Of a stretch of DNA of 11,028 bases, positions 1-7,010 are shown one piece after another. The stretch is from JBFMHD01 sp040752395 [NCBI: Candidatus Hydrogenedentota bacterium] (GTDB taxonomy: Bacteria > JBFMHD01), in the NCBI GenBank assembly GCA_040752395.1, contig JBFMHD010000081.1, forward strand, positions 1-11,028. The letters are read 5' to 3'. Below the pieces are notes generated by a model. The model was not told where the DNA came from. It did no database searches and saw only the letters and a list, made by a program, of their open reading frames with translations. How positions within the stretch are numbered: position 1 is the first letter of the stretch; the number at the start of each line of letters is the position of its first letter. The translations under genes were made by a program, and so were the position numbers.

Positions 1-66
1 GAGTCCTGTTTTGACTCACGACTTGCGACTTGTGACTCACGACTCTCGACCCCTAACCCCTAACCG
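1..66. repeat. 38-base repeat copy 1 and eight-unit heptamer array
   Basis: Positions 1-38 equal 9673-9710 exactly. From 11 to 66 the sequence keeps strict 7-base spacing through eight units that drift in sequence: TTGACTC, ACGACTT, GCGACTT, GTGACTC, ACGACTC, TCGACCC, CTAACCC, CTAACCG. Positions 67-100 are C-rich, with the motif CCCCTAATAT twice, the second copy overlapping the pdxJ stop. The array probably extends beyond the window edge. Confidence 0.88.
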
Positions 67-90
67 CCGCCCCCTAATATACCCCATCCC

Positions 91-831
91 CTAATATCCT
101 TTGTGCCTTCTCCTCCTGTGTTCTATCAATTCATACATCTCTTCTATAGCTTTTGGTAATCCGACAAATACCGCTCTTGAGATGATACTGTGGCCGATAT
201 TTAATTCATTAATACCCTCAATTGCTGTGATGCGCGCTGTATTCTGATAATTCAAGCCGTGGCCTGCATTAACTATAATGCCTGCTTTTAAGCCGGTTTT
301 ACAAGCTTTAAGAATACGATTATATTCTTCAAAAATCGCATTTCTTGTTTTTGCTTCTGCATATTTGCCGGTATGCAGTTCTACACAATCCGCTCCAATC
401 TCTTTACAGAGTTTAACAATACTGCAATCTGGATTAATAAAGATACTCACTCTTATACCTTTATCCTGTAATTGAGGTATAACTTTATTTAATCTATTTA
501 ATTCTTTTTTTACATCAAGACCGCCCTCTGTTGTTATCTCCTGTCGTTTTTCAGGTACTATACATACATCATCTGGTTTAACCCTTAATGCAAATTTTAC
601 TATTTCTTTTGCTAAAGACATCTCAAGATTAAGTTTTTTATTTATTTCATTTCTGATTCTTATAACATCTTCATCCTGGATATGTCTTCTGTCTTCACGA
701 AGATGAACGGTTATCCCTGCAGCTTTACTTTTTTCAACAATCCGTGCAGCTTCTAAAACATCTGGTTCTCTGCCACGTCTTGCCTGTCTTAGTGTAGCTA
801 TATGATCAATGTTAACACCAAGTAAAACCAT
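91..831 (-). CDS. pdxJ: Pyridoxine 5'-phosphate synthase PdxJ
   Basis: PdxJ condenses 1-deoxy-D-xylulose 5-phosphate with 3-amino-2-oxopropyl phosphate to give pyridoxine 5'-phosphate, the last ring-forming step of DXP-dependent vitamin B6 synthesis in the cytoplasm. The 246-residue product has the family's usual length. It shows the N-terminal signature GVNIDHIATLRQARRG, then VHLREDRRHIQD around residue 43, LHTGKYA near 153, VNAGHGLNYQN near 187 and ELNIGHSIISRAVF near 208. The ATG at 831 has an AGGAGT Shine-Dalgarno seven bases upstream (839-844). The 83-base gap to cdaR holds a 20-base palindrome and no clear promoter. The TAG stop at 91-93 lies in the first copy of an ATATTAGGGG motif that recurs in the repeat tract beyond the gene, so the basic tail HRRRRHKGY runs into repeat DNA. 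Identification is firm; only the origin of the last few codons is open. Confidence 0.97.
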   Translation of the reverse strand: MVLLGVNIDHIATLRQARRGREPDVLEAARIVEKSKAAGITVHLREDRRHIQDEDVIRIRNEINKKLNLEMSLAKEIVKFALRVKPDDVCIVPEKRQEITTEGGLDVKKELNRLNKVIPQLQDKGIRVSIFINPDCSIVKLCKEIGADCVELHTGKYAEAKTRNAIFEEYNRILKACKTGLKAGIIVNAGHGLNYQNTARITAIEGINELNIGHSIISRAVFVGLPKAIEEMYELIEHRRRRHKGY

Positions 832-874
832 AGCTCTGACTCCTTCGAAAAACGCTGTAAGTATAATAATTTTA

Positions 875-894
875 GGCTTCAGCCGGCTGAAGCC
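875..894. repeat. Perfect 20-base palindrome between cdaR and pdxJ
   Basis: GGCTTCAGCCGGCTGAAGCC is its own reverse complement; as RNA it would form an 8-bp stem with a CCGG loop. On the minus strand it is followed by TAAAATTATT, too weak a T-run for a clear intrinsic terminator. A shorter relative, CAGCCGGCTGGAGCC, lies at 9622-9636. It may be a mobile palindromic repeat, a 3'-end hairpin between cdaR and pdxJ, or a protein-binding site. Confidence 0.85.
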
Positions 895-914
895 CGTAGT
901 CTAAAGTCAACATA

Positions 915-1862
915 TCATCTCTGGTTTTTCATAATCCTTATTTTTTCTGGTTTAATTGAAAGAACTTTTATATTTTCAGGGCTCTTTTTTACAATTACAG
1001 AAACTAATGTCCCTGGTTTCTTTATATCATCCTGCAAAGATATAATAAAATCATCGTTGGTTAGTTCTTTAATAATCGTACTTGGTCCTTCAATCTGGAG
1101 TTCCACTGTATCAGTTGATAATTTATACAGGTTATCGTCTTCAAATTCTATATAATCCTGAATAAATCTATTAATTATTCTTTCTTTAACGTTTATAATC
1201 ACTCTTACTTCATCTTTATCAGACATTATAAACTCATTTGGTAACAAAAGTTTTAGATTAGTTTCGAAATTAGATTTTATTCCTTCAATTGAGAGACTGA
1301 GAGTTTTTAATTCCTCAATTTTATTTATGATATTTTCTGGTCCTTCAATATATACTTTGGATGGGATATTCACTATGGATTCTATTTCATAATCTTCATT
1401 AACATCGCCTTTTATATCTGATTTAACAGCGACGGTCTTTTTTAATTTTTTAGCCAGAACTATTTTAACTTCCTGTGGGTTTATCTCCTGAACACTCATA
1501 TTTTCAAGGAATCCAAAATCATCAGCGGAGAGTTTATATAAAAACGAGCCGGGTTTATTTCTATTAATGTTCAATTCTATTTCAGGTGATTGTGCACTGT
1601 ATTTTTTTAAAATATAAAGGGGTCCCTTCGCGTTTATTCTCACCTGTTTTATTGTTCCTTGAGTAACTACCAGATTGGGTGAATAATCCACAAACCTGAG
1701 GTTCACGTTTATTGTATATTCGGCCTCCTCATTAACAGCCACGATTGACCATGTAATAAAAGCAAGAAACAAACAGGTAATTATAACGCCGATATTTTTA
1801 TTTAAAAATTCAGCTGTTTTTCTTTTGATTTTCTCGAGTGAATATAAGAAAGCCATAGCCAC
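915..1862 (-). CDS. cdaR: YbbR-domain protein CdaR, regulator of the diadenylate cyclase
   Basis: CdaR-type proteins are membrane-anchored with a large extracytoplasmic part and modulate the c-di-AMP synthase CdaA. The 315-residue product has a basic N-terminal stretch, one transmembrane segment at about residues 24-43 (GVIITCLFLAFITWSIVAV), then three YbbR repeats at about 46-136, 140-226 and 229-312. Each repeat carries the family's G-P turn: AKGPLYI, IEGPENI and IEGPSTI. It starts one base after the cdaA stop, so translational coupling is likely. The GTG at 1862 gives the longest frame; an ATG two codons in (1856) is the alternative, but AAGGTGG lies too close to it to be its Shine-Dalgarno, so the start is uncertain by two residues. 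The last codons and the TGA stop (915-917) lie in a 23-base stretch that recurs with two differences at 9715-9737 among non-coding repeats. Confidence 0.93.
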   Translation of the reverse strand: MAMAFLYSLEKIKRKTAEFLNKNIGVIITCLFLAFITWSIVAVNEEAEYTINVNLRFVDYSPNLVVTQGTIKQVRINAKGPLYILKKYSAQSPEIELNINRNKPGSFLYKLSADDFGFLENMSVQEINPQEVKIVLAKKLKKTVAVKSDIKGDVNEDYEIESIVNIPSKVYIEGPENIINKIEELKTLSLSIEGIKSNFETNLKLLLPNEFIMSDKDEVRVIINVKERIINRFIQDYIEFEDDNLYKLSTDTVELQIEGPSTIIKELTNDDFIISLQDDIKKPGTLVSVIVKKSPENIKVLSIKPEKIRIMKNQR

Positions 1863-1863
1863 C

Positions 1864-2640
1864 TTATTCTTCTTGTAAATGTAAATACATATACATCATT
1901 TCTTTAAGCATTTCAGCATCAATATCACGTGAGGTAATATTGCCGCTAACAGCAACAGAGATGGTTCCTGTTTCTTCAGAGACAACTATAACCAGAGAAT
2001 CAGTTTCATCAGACATCGCTATTGCTGCTCTATGTCTCGTACCATATTCTTTTTCGAGGTTTTCATCCCTGCTCACGGGTAATATACAGGATGAAGCAAG
2101 TATCATATCCTCGCGCACAATTATAGCACCATCATGTAATGGTGTAGTTTGCGTAAAGATAGTGATAATAAGTTCAGCGGAAACCCTGGCATTCAAAATA
2201 ACACCAGAGCCTGATTCTATATATGAATCCAGCTGAACACTCCTTTCGATAACGATTAATGCACCTATTTTTTTTCTTGCCATAACTTTAACTGCTTTGA
2301 CAATCTCTTCAACCGCGGTTTTTCTCTCTCTAATCATCAGATTCCATAATTTCCGCTGACCTATTCTTGTTAATCCCTTTCTTATCTCGGGCTGGAAAAT
2401 TACAGCCAGCACTACCACACTCACAGACCAGAACTCCTTGAACAATGCCATAACAGTCTTGAGTTTAATAAAAAATGATAATAAAAGTATCAGAATAATT
2501 ATTAAAAATCCTTTTAATAAAGCTACCACACGCGGCGTTTTAAAGAGAGAAAGGATATAATAATAAAATAAAACTACTATTAGGATATCCAGCAAATTTA
2601 TCCAGAAATTATCAAAAAAATATCTAATTAAATCAAACAT
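1864..2640 (-). CDS. cdaA: Diadenylate cyclase CdaA (c-di-AMP synthase)
   Basis: The enzyme joins two ATP into c-di-AMP, a second messenger tied in studied bacteria to potassium and osmolyte balance and cell-wall control. The 258-residue product has the CdaA layout: hydrophobic N-terminal segments (about residues 12-34, 38-60 and 67-83), then a cytoplasmic DAC domain. Both catalytic motifs are present: DGA at 170-172 (in TPLHDGAIIV) and RHR at 202-204 (in YGTRHRAA), followed by VSEETGTISVAVSG. Length and topology match CdaA rather than the soluble DisA or CdaS types. Nineteen bases separate it from the PilZ gene upstream and one base from cdaR downstream. The ATG at 2640 has no strong Shine-Dalgarno, so its translation may depend on coupling to upstream genes. 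Family assignment is firm; its physiological role in this organism is inferred. Confidence 0.97.
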   Translation of the reverse strand: MFDLIRYFFDNFWINLLDILIVVLFYYYILSLFKTPRVVALLKGFLIIILILLLSFFIKLKTVMALFKEFWSVSVVVLAVIFQPEIRKGLTRIGQRKLWNLMIRERKTAVEEIVKAVKVMARKKIGALIVIERSVQLDSYIESGSGVILNARVSAELIITIFTQTTPLHDGAIIVREDMILASSCILPVSRDENLEKEYGTRHRAAIAMSDETDSLVIVVSEETGTISVAVSGNITSRDIDAEMLKEMMYMYLHLQEE

Positions 2641-2659
2641 ATGGTGTGAGGCACACTTT

Positions 2660-3346
2660 TTAAATTAATCCTTTCCGTTTTAATCTTATCTGTTCTGAAT
2701 AAGTATAATGTATAATTAAATCTCTGTCAGAATCTTTAATAGAAATATATTCTAATATTACCTTATACTCTTCTTCACTTTCTTTATCACATCTGATTAT
2801 ATTAGATACTATATTTTCAAGAGGTGTTTCCTGACCTGGCAGTATAAAACTCAATAATAATTTTTTGTTTTTCTGAAATGGTTTTGATGTTTTTAAAGCA
2901 GCTCCGCCTCCACTTATATTTATGATTTTGCATGGGAGCTTTTCAAGTAAATCAATCTCTTTTTCTTCATCCCATTCTGCAGCCTCTGCATTAATCATTG
3001 TATCAACCCTTACATAAGACCTGAACTGGAGTTTATAGATATTAAATGGGTTCATTACATATAAAAATGGTTGCGGTTCTTTCTGTGAAGCAACAAGCCG
3101 TGTCTCGAACTCGTAATTACCGTCTTTGGTATGATATCTTGCAAAAAGAAAATTGCCTATTTTAAAAGGTATCAATTCATCATCTTTTTTAGGATATTCT
3201 ATAATAAGCCCAAGTCTTGTCTTTTCAAGAACCTTACTCACATATTCACCCTTGAATTTGCCTTTACTGATTATTATATTTAAGTCTGACTCGATTGGAA
3301 CATCCAGCTTTCCTTTAAATTTTAACCGTTTGCTTTTAACCTCCAT
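2660..3346 (-). CDS. PilZ-domain protein, probable c-di-GMP receptor (YcgR-like)
   Basis: The 228-residue protein has an N-terminal beta-rich part (about 1-100) resembling the flagellar-brake domain of YcgR-type proteins and a C-terminal PilZ domain (about 105-220). Both c-di-GMP-binding motifs are visible: RxxxR at residues 109-113 (RSYVR) and the N/DxSxxG motif at 143-148 (NISGGG). No transmembrane segment or signal peptide is seen, so it is probably cytoplasmic. The ATG at 3346 is seven bases after the kinase stop, and GGGGTGA (3354-3360), overlapping that stop, serves as Shine-Dalgarno. It lies between a sensor kinase and cdaA. In other bacteria YcgR proteins act on flagellar motors or pili, but no motility gene is present here, so its target is unknown. 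Ligand binding is inferred from the motifs; the N-terminal domain assignment is tentative. Confidence 0.9.
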   Translation of the reverse strand: MEVKSKRLKFKGKLDVPIESDLNIIISKGKFKGEYVSKVLEKTRLGLIIEYPKKDDELIPFKIGNFLFARYHTKDGNYEFETRLVASQKEPQPFLYVMNPFNIYKLQFRSYVRVDTMINAEAAEWDEEKEIDLLEKLPCKIINISGGGAALKTSKPFQKNKKLLLSFILPGQETPLENIVSNIIRCDKESEEEYKVILEYISIKDSDRDLIIHYTYSEQIRLKRKGLI

Positions 3347-3353
3347 AAATTAA

Positions 3354-4913
3354 TCACCCCATTATCTCAATTACTGGTATCACTATATTTACCTCTGTAC
3401 CTTTACCCTTTTCAGATATTATCTTTATCTCTCCACCCATAGCATCAATTATTTTTTTACAAACATATAGTCCGAGACCGGTGCCACTTTTCTTGGTAGT
3501 AAAAAATGGTTCAAAGATTCTCTCCTTTGTTGCCTCCTCAAATCCTTCACCTGTGTCTCTAACAGATATTTCGAGCCTGTCACTAAAAGAAGTTTTAAAA
3601 TTCACTTCTATATTGCCACGAGAAGTAGCATCCAAACTATTCTGTATAAGATTATATATTACCTGCAATATTCTATCTTTGTCTATAAAAATATTTTTTA
3701 TTGTATCCGTCCTACATATAATATCTATGTTCTTAACAATGGCATCTTCTTTAAAAAAATTAATAATATGGGTAGTAATCTCTCTGGTATTTACGTATTC
3801 GGGATTTAAAATTATGGGTTTTGAAAAATATAAAAGATCCTGAAGAAGCCGATTGAGTCGCTCAATCTCTTTGTTAACTATTTTTATGTTATTCTTGATG
3901 GTTTCTTTGTTATCTATATTTTCCTCGATAAGCTGAATAAATCCTGATATCAATGATAATGGGTTTCTTATTTCGTGCGTAACAGAAGCAAGCTTTTCAT
4001 ATAAAAACGAGACTCTGCTCTCCCTTTCAAATTCAGTTTTAATTTTTTTAATGCTTGTTATATCCTCAAAAAAGATTAATACCCTTTTAAAATCTCTGTA
4101 ACTCATATGATTTATATTAATACTTAATACCTTCTTATTATTCTCTCTATCACTAATCTCTATCTCTTCCTTAATAACTTCCTTGCCCTTAGACTCTACA
4201 ATAATATTTATAAACTCGATGTATCTTGCTTTATCAAGTTTTAATATATTATCAAACTCTTTATCCATAGATAGTATCTTGTAAGCACAGGAATTAATCT
4301 CTTTTATGTTATATTCCTCATCAATAACAATTATACCACAGGATACATTCTCAATCACTGCTTCAACCTGTTCTTTTGTTCTTTTAAGTTTTTCTATGAG
4401 TATGGCATTTTGTATAGCGATCGCAGCACTTTCAATAATCTCTTTTAATATTTCTATCTGCTCTGCTCTTTTTTCTTTATCAAGGGTATAATTGTTTAAA
4501 TTAATTATTCCCATAGTCTTTCCAGCTATGTTCAAGGGTAATGATATAAATGAATTATCCTTATACCTTTTTCTCTTAGTAGGTTTAAATCTATCATCTT
4601 TTGTTATATTATCCACAACCACTGGTTCACCTGATTCAAAAACTTTGCCGCATATTCCCTCACCCGGTCTGACTCTTGTTTTTTTAATAATATCATCCTT
4701 TATTCCTCGACCGCTCTGTATCTTTAGACATCCACTCTCTTCATCAAAAATCATAATAGAGCCACATTCAGCACCCATTAAATCCATAACAAAATCAAGG
4801 AGCAAATTACAGAGCATATTTAAATCAAGAGTGGAATTTAATGCCCTGATAATCTCTTGAAGCACCTTATATCTGATTACTATCCTTTCCTTGGATTCTC
4901 TGTTATTTCCCAA
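3354..4913 (-). CDS. Soluble GAF-PAS sensor histidine kinase
   Basis: A 519-residue two-component sensor kinase without transmembrane segments. Domains in order: GAF (about 25-172), PAS (about 180-290), HisKA with phosphoacceptor His313 in VTHEIRNP (dimerisation helices about 305-365), and HATPase_c (about 410-515) with N-box residues N421 and N425, DTGEG at 453-457 and the GTGLGL lid motif at 477-482. All catalytic boxes are intact. Lack of a membrane anchor implies it senses a cytoplasmic signal through GAF or PAS; the ligand cannot be read from the sequence. No response regulator is encoded in the window, so it behaves as an orphan kinase here. The TTG start at 4913 overlaps the end of mnmE by 11 bases and is supported by an AGGAG site (4922-4926) eight bases upstream. 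Confidence 0.95.
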   Translation of the reverse strand: MGNNRESKERIVIRYKVLQEIIRALNSTLDLNMLCNLLLDFVMDLMGAECGSIMIFDEESGCLKIQSGRGIKDDIIKKTRVRPGEGICGKVFESGEPVVVDNITKDDRFKPTKRKRYKDNSFISLPLNIAGKTMGIINLNNYTLDKEKRAEQIEILKEIIESAAIAIQNAILIEKLKRTKEQVEAVIENVSCGIIVIDEEYNIKEINSCAYKILSMDKEFDNILKLDKARYIEFINIIVESKGKEVIKEEIEISDRENNKKVLSININHMSYRDFKRVLIFFEDITSIKKIKTEFERESRVSFLYEKLASVTHEIRNPLSLISGFIQLIEENIDNKETIKNNIKIVNKEIERLNRLLQDLLYFSKPIILNPEYVNTREITTHIINFFKEDAIVKNIDIICRTDTIKNIFIDKDRILQVIYNLIQNSLDATSRGNIEVNFKTSFSDRLEISVRDTGEGFEEATKERIFEPFFTTKKSGTGLGLYVCKKIIDAMGGEIKIISEKGKGTEVNIVIPVIEIMG

Positions 4914-6237
4914 TGCAAAATCTCCTGAATATAGCGTTTAAACTTTCTTCAGTATAATCCCGACCAAGCAGCTCTGCAATATATTCATTTGCTCTTCTTA
5001 TATCCTCTGCTAAAATCTCTTCTCCTTTATTTCCCTCTGCATCTTCAACAAATCTCTTGAGACTTGTTTTTGCTTTGTATATAAGTTCCTTCTGCCTGAA
5101 TGATATATAAAATTTTGTCTCAAGTTTATGTTCCTTCATAAATATATTATATATCTTTTCTTTAAGTAAATCTATATTTTTTCTTATCAGGCAGGAGATA
5201 CCAAGGCTGTTTTTTGGATATTCTGGCAGTTCTTCGATTAAATCAATTTTGTTCCATACAAATAATCTTTCAGCACGTAATTCCATCTTCATTAATATCC
5301 TGTCGCCATCAGTTATTCCTCTTGTAATATCCAATAGATGTATAATAGCATCTGCTTCTTTAATAACATTAAAACTTTTGTTCATACCGATCTTTTCAAT
5401 TGATTCAGGATTTGGTCTTATACCAGCAGTATCTATCAATTTTGTATAAAGACCGTTTATACTCAAACTCTCTTCTATATAATCCCTTGTAGTTCCTTCA
5501 CATGGATGAACAATTGCTCTGTCTTTGTCCAGTAAGACATTTAACAAACTCGATTTACCAGCATTCGGTATACCTGCTATAGCGACTTTAACTCCGTCAA
5601 ATACTTTTTCACTATAAAAATGTGATTCCATTAACGATGACAATTTATGCTGTACCCAACCAACTTTTTTAAGAAGAGAGGTAATATCGATCTCATGTAT
5701 CTCTTCTTCAGGAAAATCTATTCGGGCTTCTATCTCTGTTCTTATATCAACAAGAACATCCATTATTTTATCAAGATTTTTTTTTAGATCACCTTTTAAT
5801 ACTCTTAAACTCGATTTAATAGCTTCTAAATTCGGTGCTTCTGTTAAAGCTGCAACAGATTCAGCCATTGTTAAATCTATCTTTCCATTAAGAAACGCTC
5901 TCTTTGTAAATTCACCTGGTAAGGCATATCTCACGCCATCAAGTCTCAACGCGATCTCAATTGTTTTCTCCACTATAATAGGGTTGCCATGTAAAAATAT
6001 TTCAATCATCTCTTCACCTGTATAGCTTAAGCCATTTTCATAAAAAATAAATAATACCCTATCTATTAAATTACTTTTTTCGTATATCTCTGCTAAATAA
6101 ATCTTTCTCGGCTCTATTAGTGAAGTAAATATTTTTGCGATACTTTTAAATTTATTAAGACAGCCATCTCCACTTAAACGTATTATCGAAATTGCGCTCC
6201 TTTTAAGCGGTGTAGCAGGTGCGATTATTACACTCAT
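4903..6237 (-). CDS. mnmE: tRNA modification GTPase MnmE (TrmE)
   Basis: MnmE works with MnmG to build the carboxymethylaminomethyl group on U34 of certain tRNAs, using tetrahydrofolate and GTP hydrolysis. The 444-residue protein has normal length. The N-terminal folate-binding domain (about 1-120, starting IIAPATPLKRSAISIIRLSG) is followed by helical regions and an embedded G domain: G1 GIPNAGKS at 222-229, G2 TTRD at 249-252, G3 DTAG at 269-272 and G4 NKID at 329-332. It ends in the diagnostic FCIGK with catalytic Cys441. It starts two bases after the jag stop. The ATG at 6237 has only a weak purine-rich upstream stretch, consistent with coupling. The rnpA-yidD-yidC-jag-mnmE order is a conserved arrangement; the partner gene mnmG is not in the window. 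Confidence 0.98.
   Translation of the reverse strand: MSVIIAPATPLKRSAISIIRLSGDGCLNKFKSIAKIFTSLIEPRKIYLAEIYEKSNLIDRVLFIFYENGLSYTGEEMIEIFLHGNPIIVEKTIEIALRLDGVRYALPGEFTKRAFLNGKIDLTMAESVAALTEAPNLEAIKSSLRVLKGDLKKNLDKIMDVLVDIRTEIEARIDFPEEEIHEIDITSLLKKVGWVQHKLSSLMESHFYSEKVFDGVKVAIAGIPNAGKSSLLNVLLDKDRAIVHPCEGTTRDYIEESLSINGLYTKLIDTAGIRPNPESIEKIGMNKSFNVIKEADAIIHLLDITRGITDGDRILMKMELRAERLFVWNKIDLIEELPEYPKNSLGISCLIRKNIDLLKEKIYNIFMKEHKLETKFYISFRQKELIYKAKTSLKRFVEDAEGNKGEEILAEDIRRANEYIAELLGRDYTEESLNAIFRRFCIGK
4922..4926 (-). promoter_or_regulatory. Shine-Dalgarno for the TTG-started histidine kinase
   Basis: AGGAG within the 3' end of mnmE lies eight bases before TTG 4913. It supports a TTG start overlapping the mnmE stop and indicates coupled translation. 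Confidence 0.6.
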
Positions 6238-6239
6238 TT

Positions 6240-6875
6240 CTAATATACTTTTTCTTGCGGTATCACAATAATCCTTCTTCTATGCCCCTCTCCTATACTT
6301 TTGGTTGTAACGCCTTTTATTTCAGATAAATAAATATGCAGATATTTTCTATCACCTGGTGACATAGGCTCAAGTTTGATAGCTCTGCCACTGCTCTTTA
6401 CTTTTCTTGCAACATCTTCTGCTAATCTTTTCAAAGACTCATTGCGCTTCTCCCTGTAGTTGCCAACATCAAGTATAACTCTCTTACTTGTTCCCATCTT
6501 TATAGAAAGAATTGTATTAATAATATATTGTAAAGCTGATAAAGTCTTACCTCGTTTTCCTATCAAAAGAGAGGAATCATCCTCTGTTAGAATATTAATA
6601 AATGTTCTTTCTTCTTCTCTTATTGTATCGAGTTTTACATCAAACCCCATTTTCTTTAAAATCTCTTTTATTAAATTTTCAGCTGATTCTTCCTCTGTTC
6701 TTTTAAGTTTTATTCTCACTCTTGCTTTTTTATAGCCTACCAGCCCAAATAAACCAGGGGTACCATCATCTAATACTTCATATTCAATCTCGTTTCTTTG
6801 AATATTTTTACTCTTTAAAAAATCTTCAATTACCTCCTCAACATTCTTTCCCTCTAATATAAACTCATTCTCCAT
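6240..6875 (-). CDS. jag: Jag/KhpB (SpoIIIJ-associated) RNA-binding protein
   Basis: Jag/KhpB is a small RNA-binding protein regularly encoded beside yidC. The 211-residue product has all three family domains: Jag_N at about 1-56, ending in the typical GTPGLFGLVGYKKA stretch; a KH domain at about 80-145 with the GxxG loop GKRG at 106-109; and an R3H domain at about 147-207 with R176 and H180 in DRKYLH. The ATG at 6875 has a perfect AGGAGG six bases upstream (6882-6887). That Shine-Dalgarno and the leader behind it are nearly identical to those of rpmH, with the same spacing. A 135-base repeat-rich spacer separates it from yidC, the largest break in this gene block, so jag may head a sub-operon. 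In Gram-positive bacteria KhpB influences cell division and envelope synthesis; its role here is inferred. Confidence 0.95.
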   Translation of the reverse strand: MENEFILEGKNVEEVIEDFLKSKNIQRNEIEYEVLDDGTPGLFGLVGYKKARVRIKLKRTEEESAENLIKEILKKMGFDVKLDTIREEERTFINILTEDDSSLLIGKRGKTLSALQYIINTILSIKMGTSKRVILDVGNYREKRNESLKRLAEDVARKVKSSGRAIKLEPMSPGDRKYLHIYLSEIKGVTTKSIGEGHRRRIIVIPQEKVY

Positions 6876-6881
6876 AATAGT

Positions 6882-6949
6882 CCTCCTCTGAAAAACATTG
6901 TAACTCTAATGATATCAAGTAGAAGCAAGAAGCAAGAAGCAAGATAACG
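6882..6949 (-). repeat. Duplicated 68-base leader block with Shine-Dalgarno, jag copy
   Basis: This block matches 9505-9572 at 66 of 68 positions. Read on the minus strand it holds a GAAGCAA-type tandem repeat (three units on the plus strand, 6922-6942), an AT-rich segment with a TACAAT hexamer, and CAGAGGAGG as the Shine-Dalgarno of jag. The similarity stops sharply at the Shine-Dalgarno; the six bases before each start codon differ. No convincing -35 box sits at normal distance from TACAAT, so promoter activity is only possible. Confidence 0.9.
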
Positions 6950-6985
6950 CAAAAACGCAATAACCCAATAACCCAATAACCCAAT
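6946..6985. repeat. Octamer tandem repeat, five units (AACCCAAT type), copy A
   Basis: Five consecutive 8-base units on the plus strand: AACGCAAA, AACGCAAT, then three of AACCCAAT. They join the shared leader block on one side (overlapping it by four bases) and a hairpin next to the yidC stop on the other. A variant five-unit array in the same arrangement lies at 9756-9795. Confidence 0.92.
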
Positions 6986-6991
6986 AGTGTA

Positions 6992-7007
6992 GAGCGCAAA
7001 CGCGCTC
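6992..7007. repeat. Perfect 6-bp hairpin directly after yidC
   Basis: GAGCGC (6992-6997) and GCGCTC (7002-7007) form a perfect stem around AAAC. It begins three bases after the TAA stop of yidC (7011-7013). There is no T-run on the minus strand after it, so it does not look like an intrinsic terminator; a 3'-end stability or pausing role is possible. The surrounding 25 bases (6986-7010) recur at 9796-9821 with a one-base insertion and a substitution. Confidence 0.8.
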
Positions 7008-7010
7008 ATG

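Noticed and set aside
50-86. Tiny minus-strand frame beginning ATG GGG TAT after pdxJ
   Set aside because: It consists of translated repeat DNA rich in Arg and Gly, with no Shine-Dalgarno at proper distance; the AGGAGG in the pdxJ tail is too far away.
49-100. Telomere-like CCCTAA repeats or a replicon end
   Set aside because: The CTAACCC units are the tail of a 7-base array that continues from GACTC units, and the C-rich tract is short and irregular; nothing else suggests a linear end.
4306-4860. Plus-strand open frames opposite the kinase gene, and similar ones at 278-475, 1940-2236, 3153-3353, 3481-3843, 5249-5449, 6460-6735 and 7243-7569
   Set aside because: They lie antisense to strongly identified genes, lack recognisable domains and Shine-Dalgarno sites, and have compositions expected of reverse-complement shadows.
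6946-6985. CRISPR-like array
   Set aside because: The units are 8 bases long and directly adjacent with no spacers; this is a simple tandem repeat. The heptamer arrays fail for the same reason.
6992-7007. Intrinsic terminator after yidC
   Set aside because: The hairpin is good but is followed on the minus strand by TACACTATTGGG rather than a T-run.
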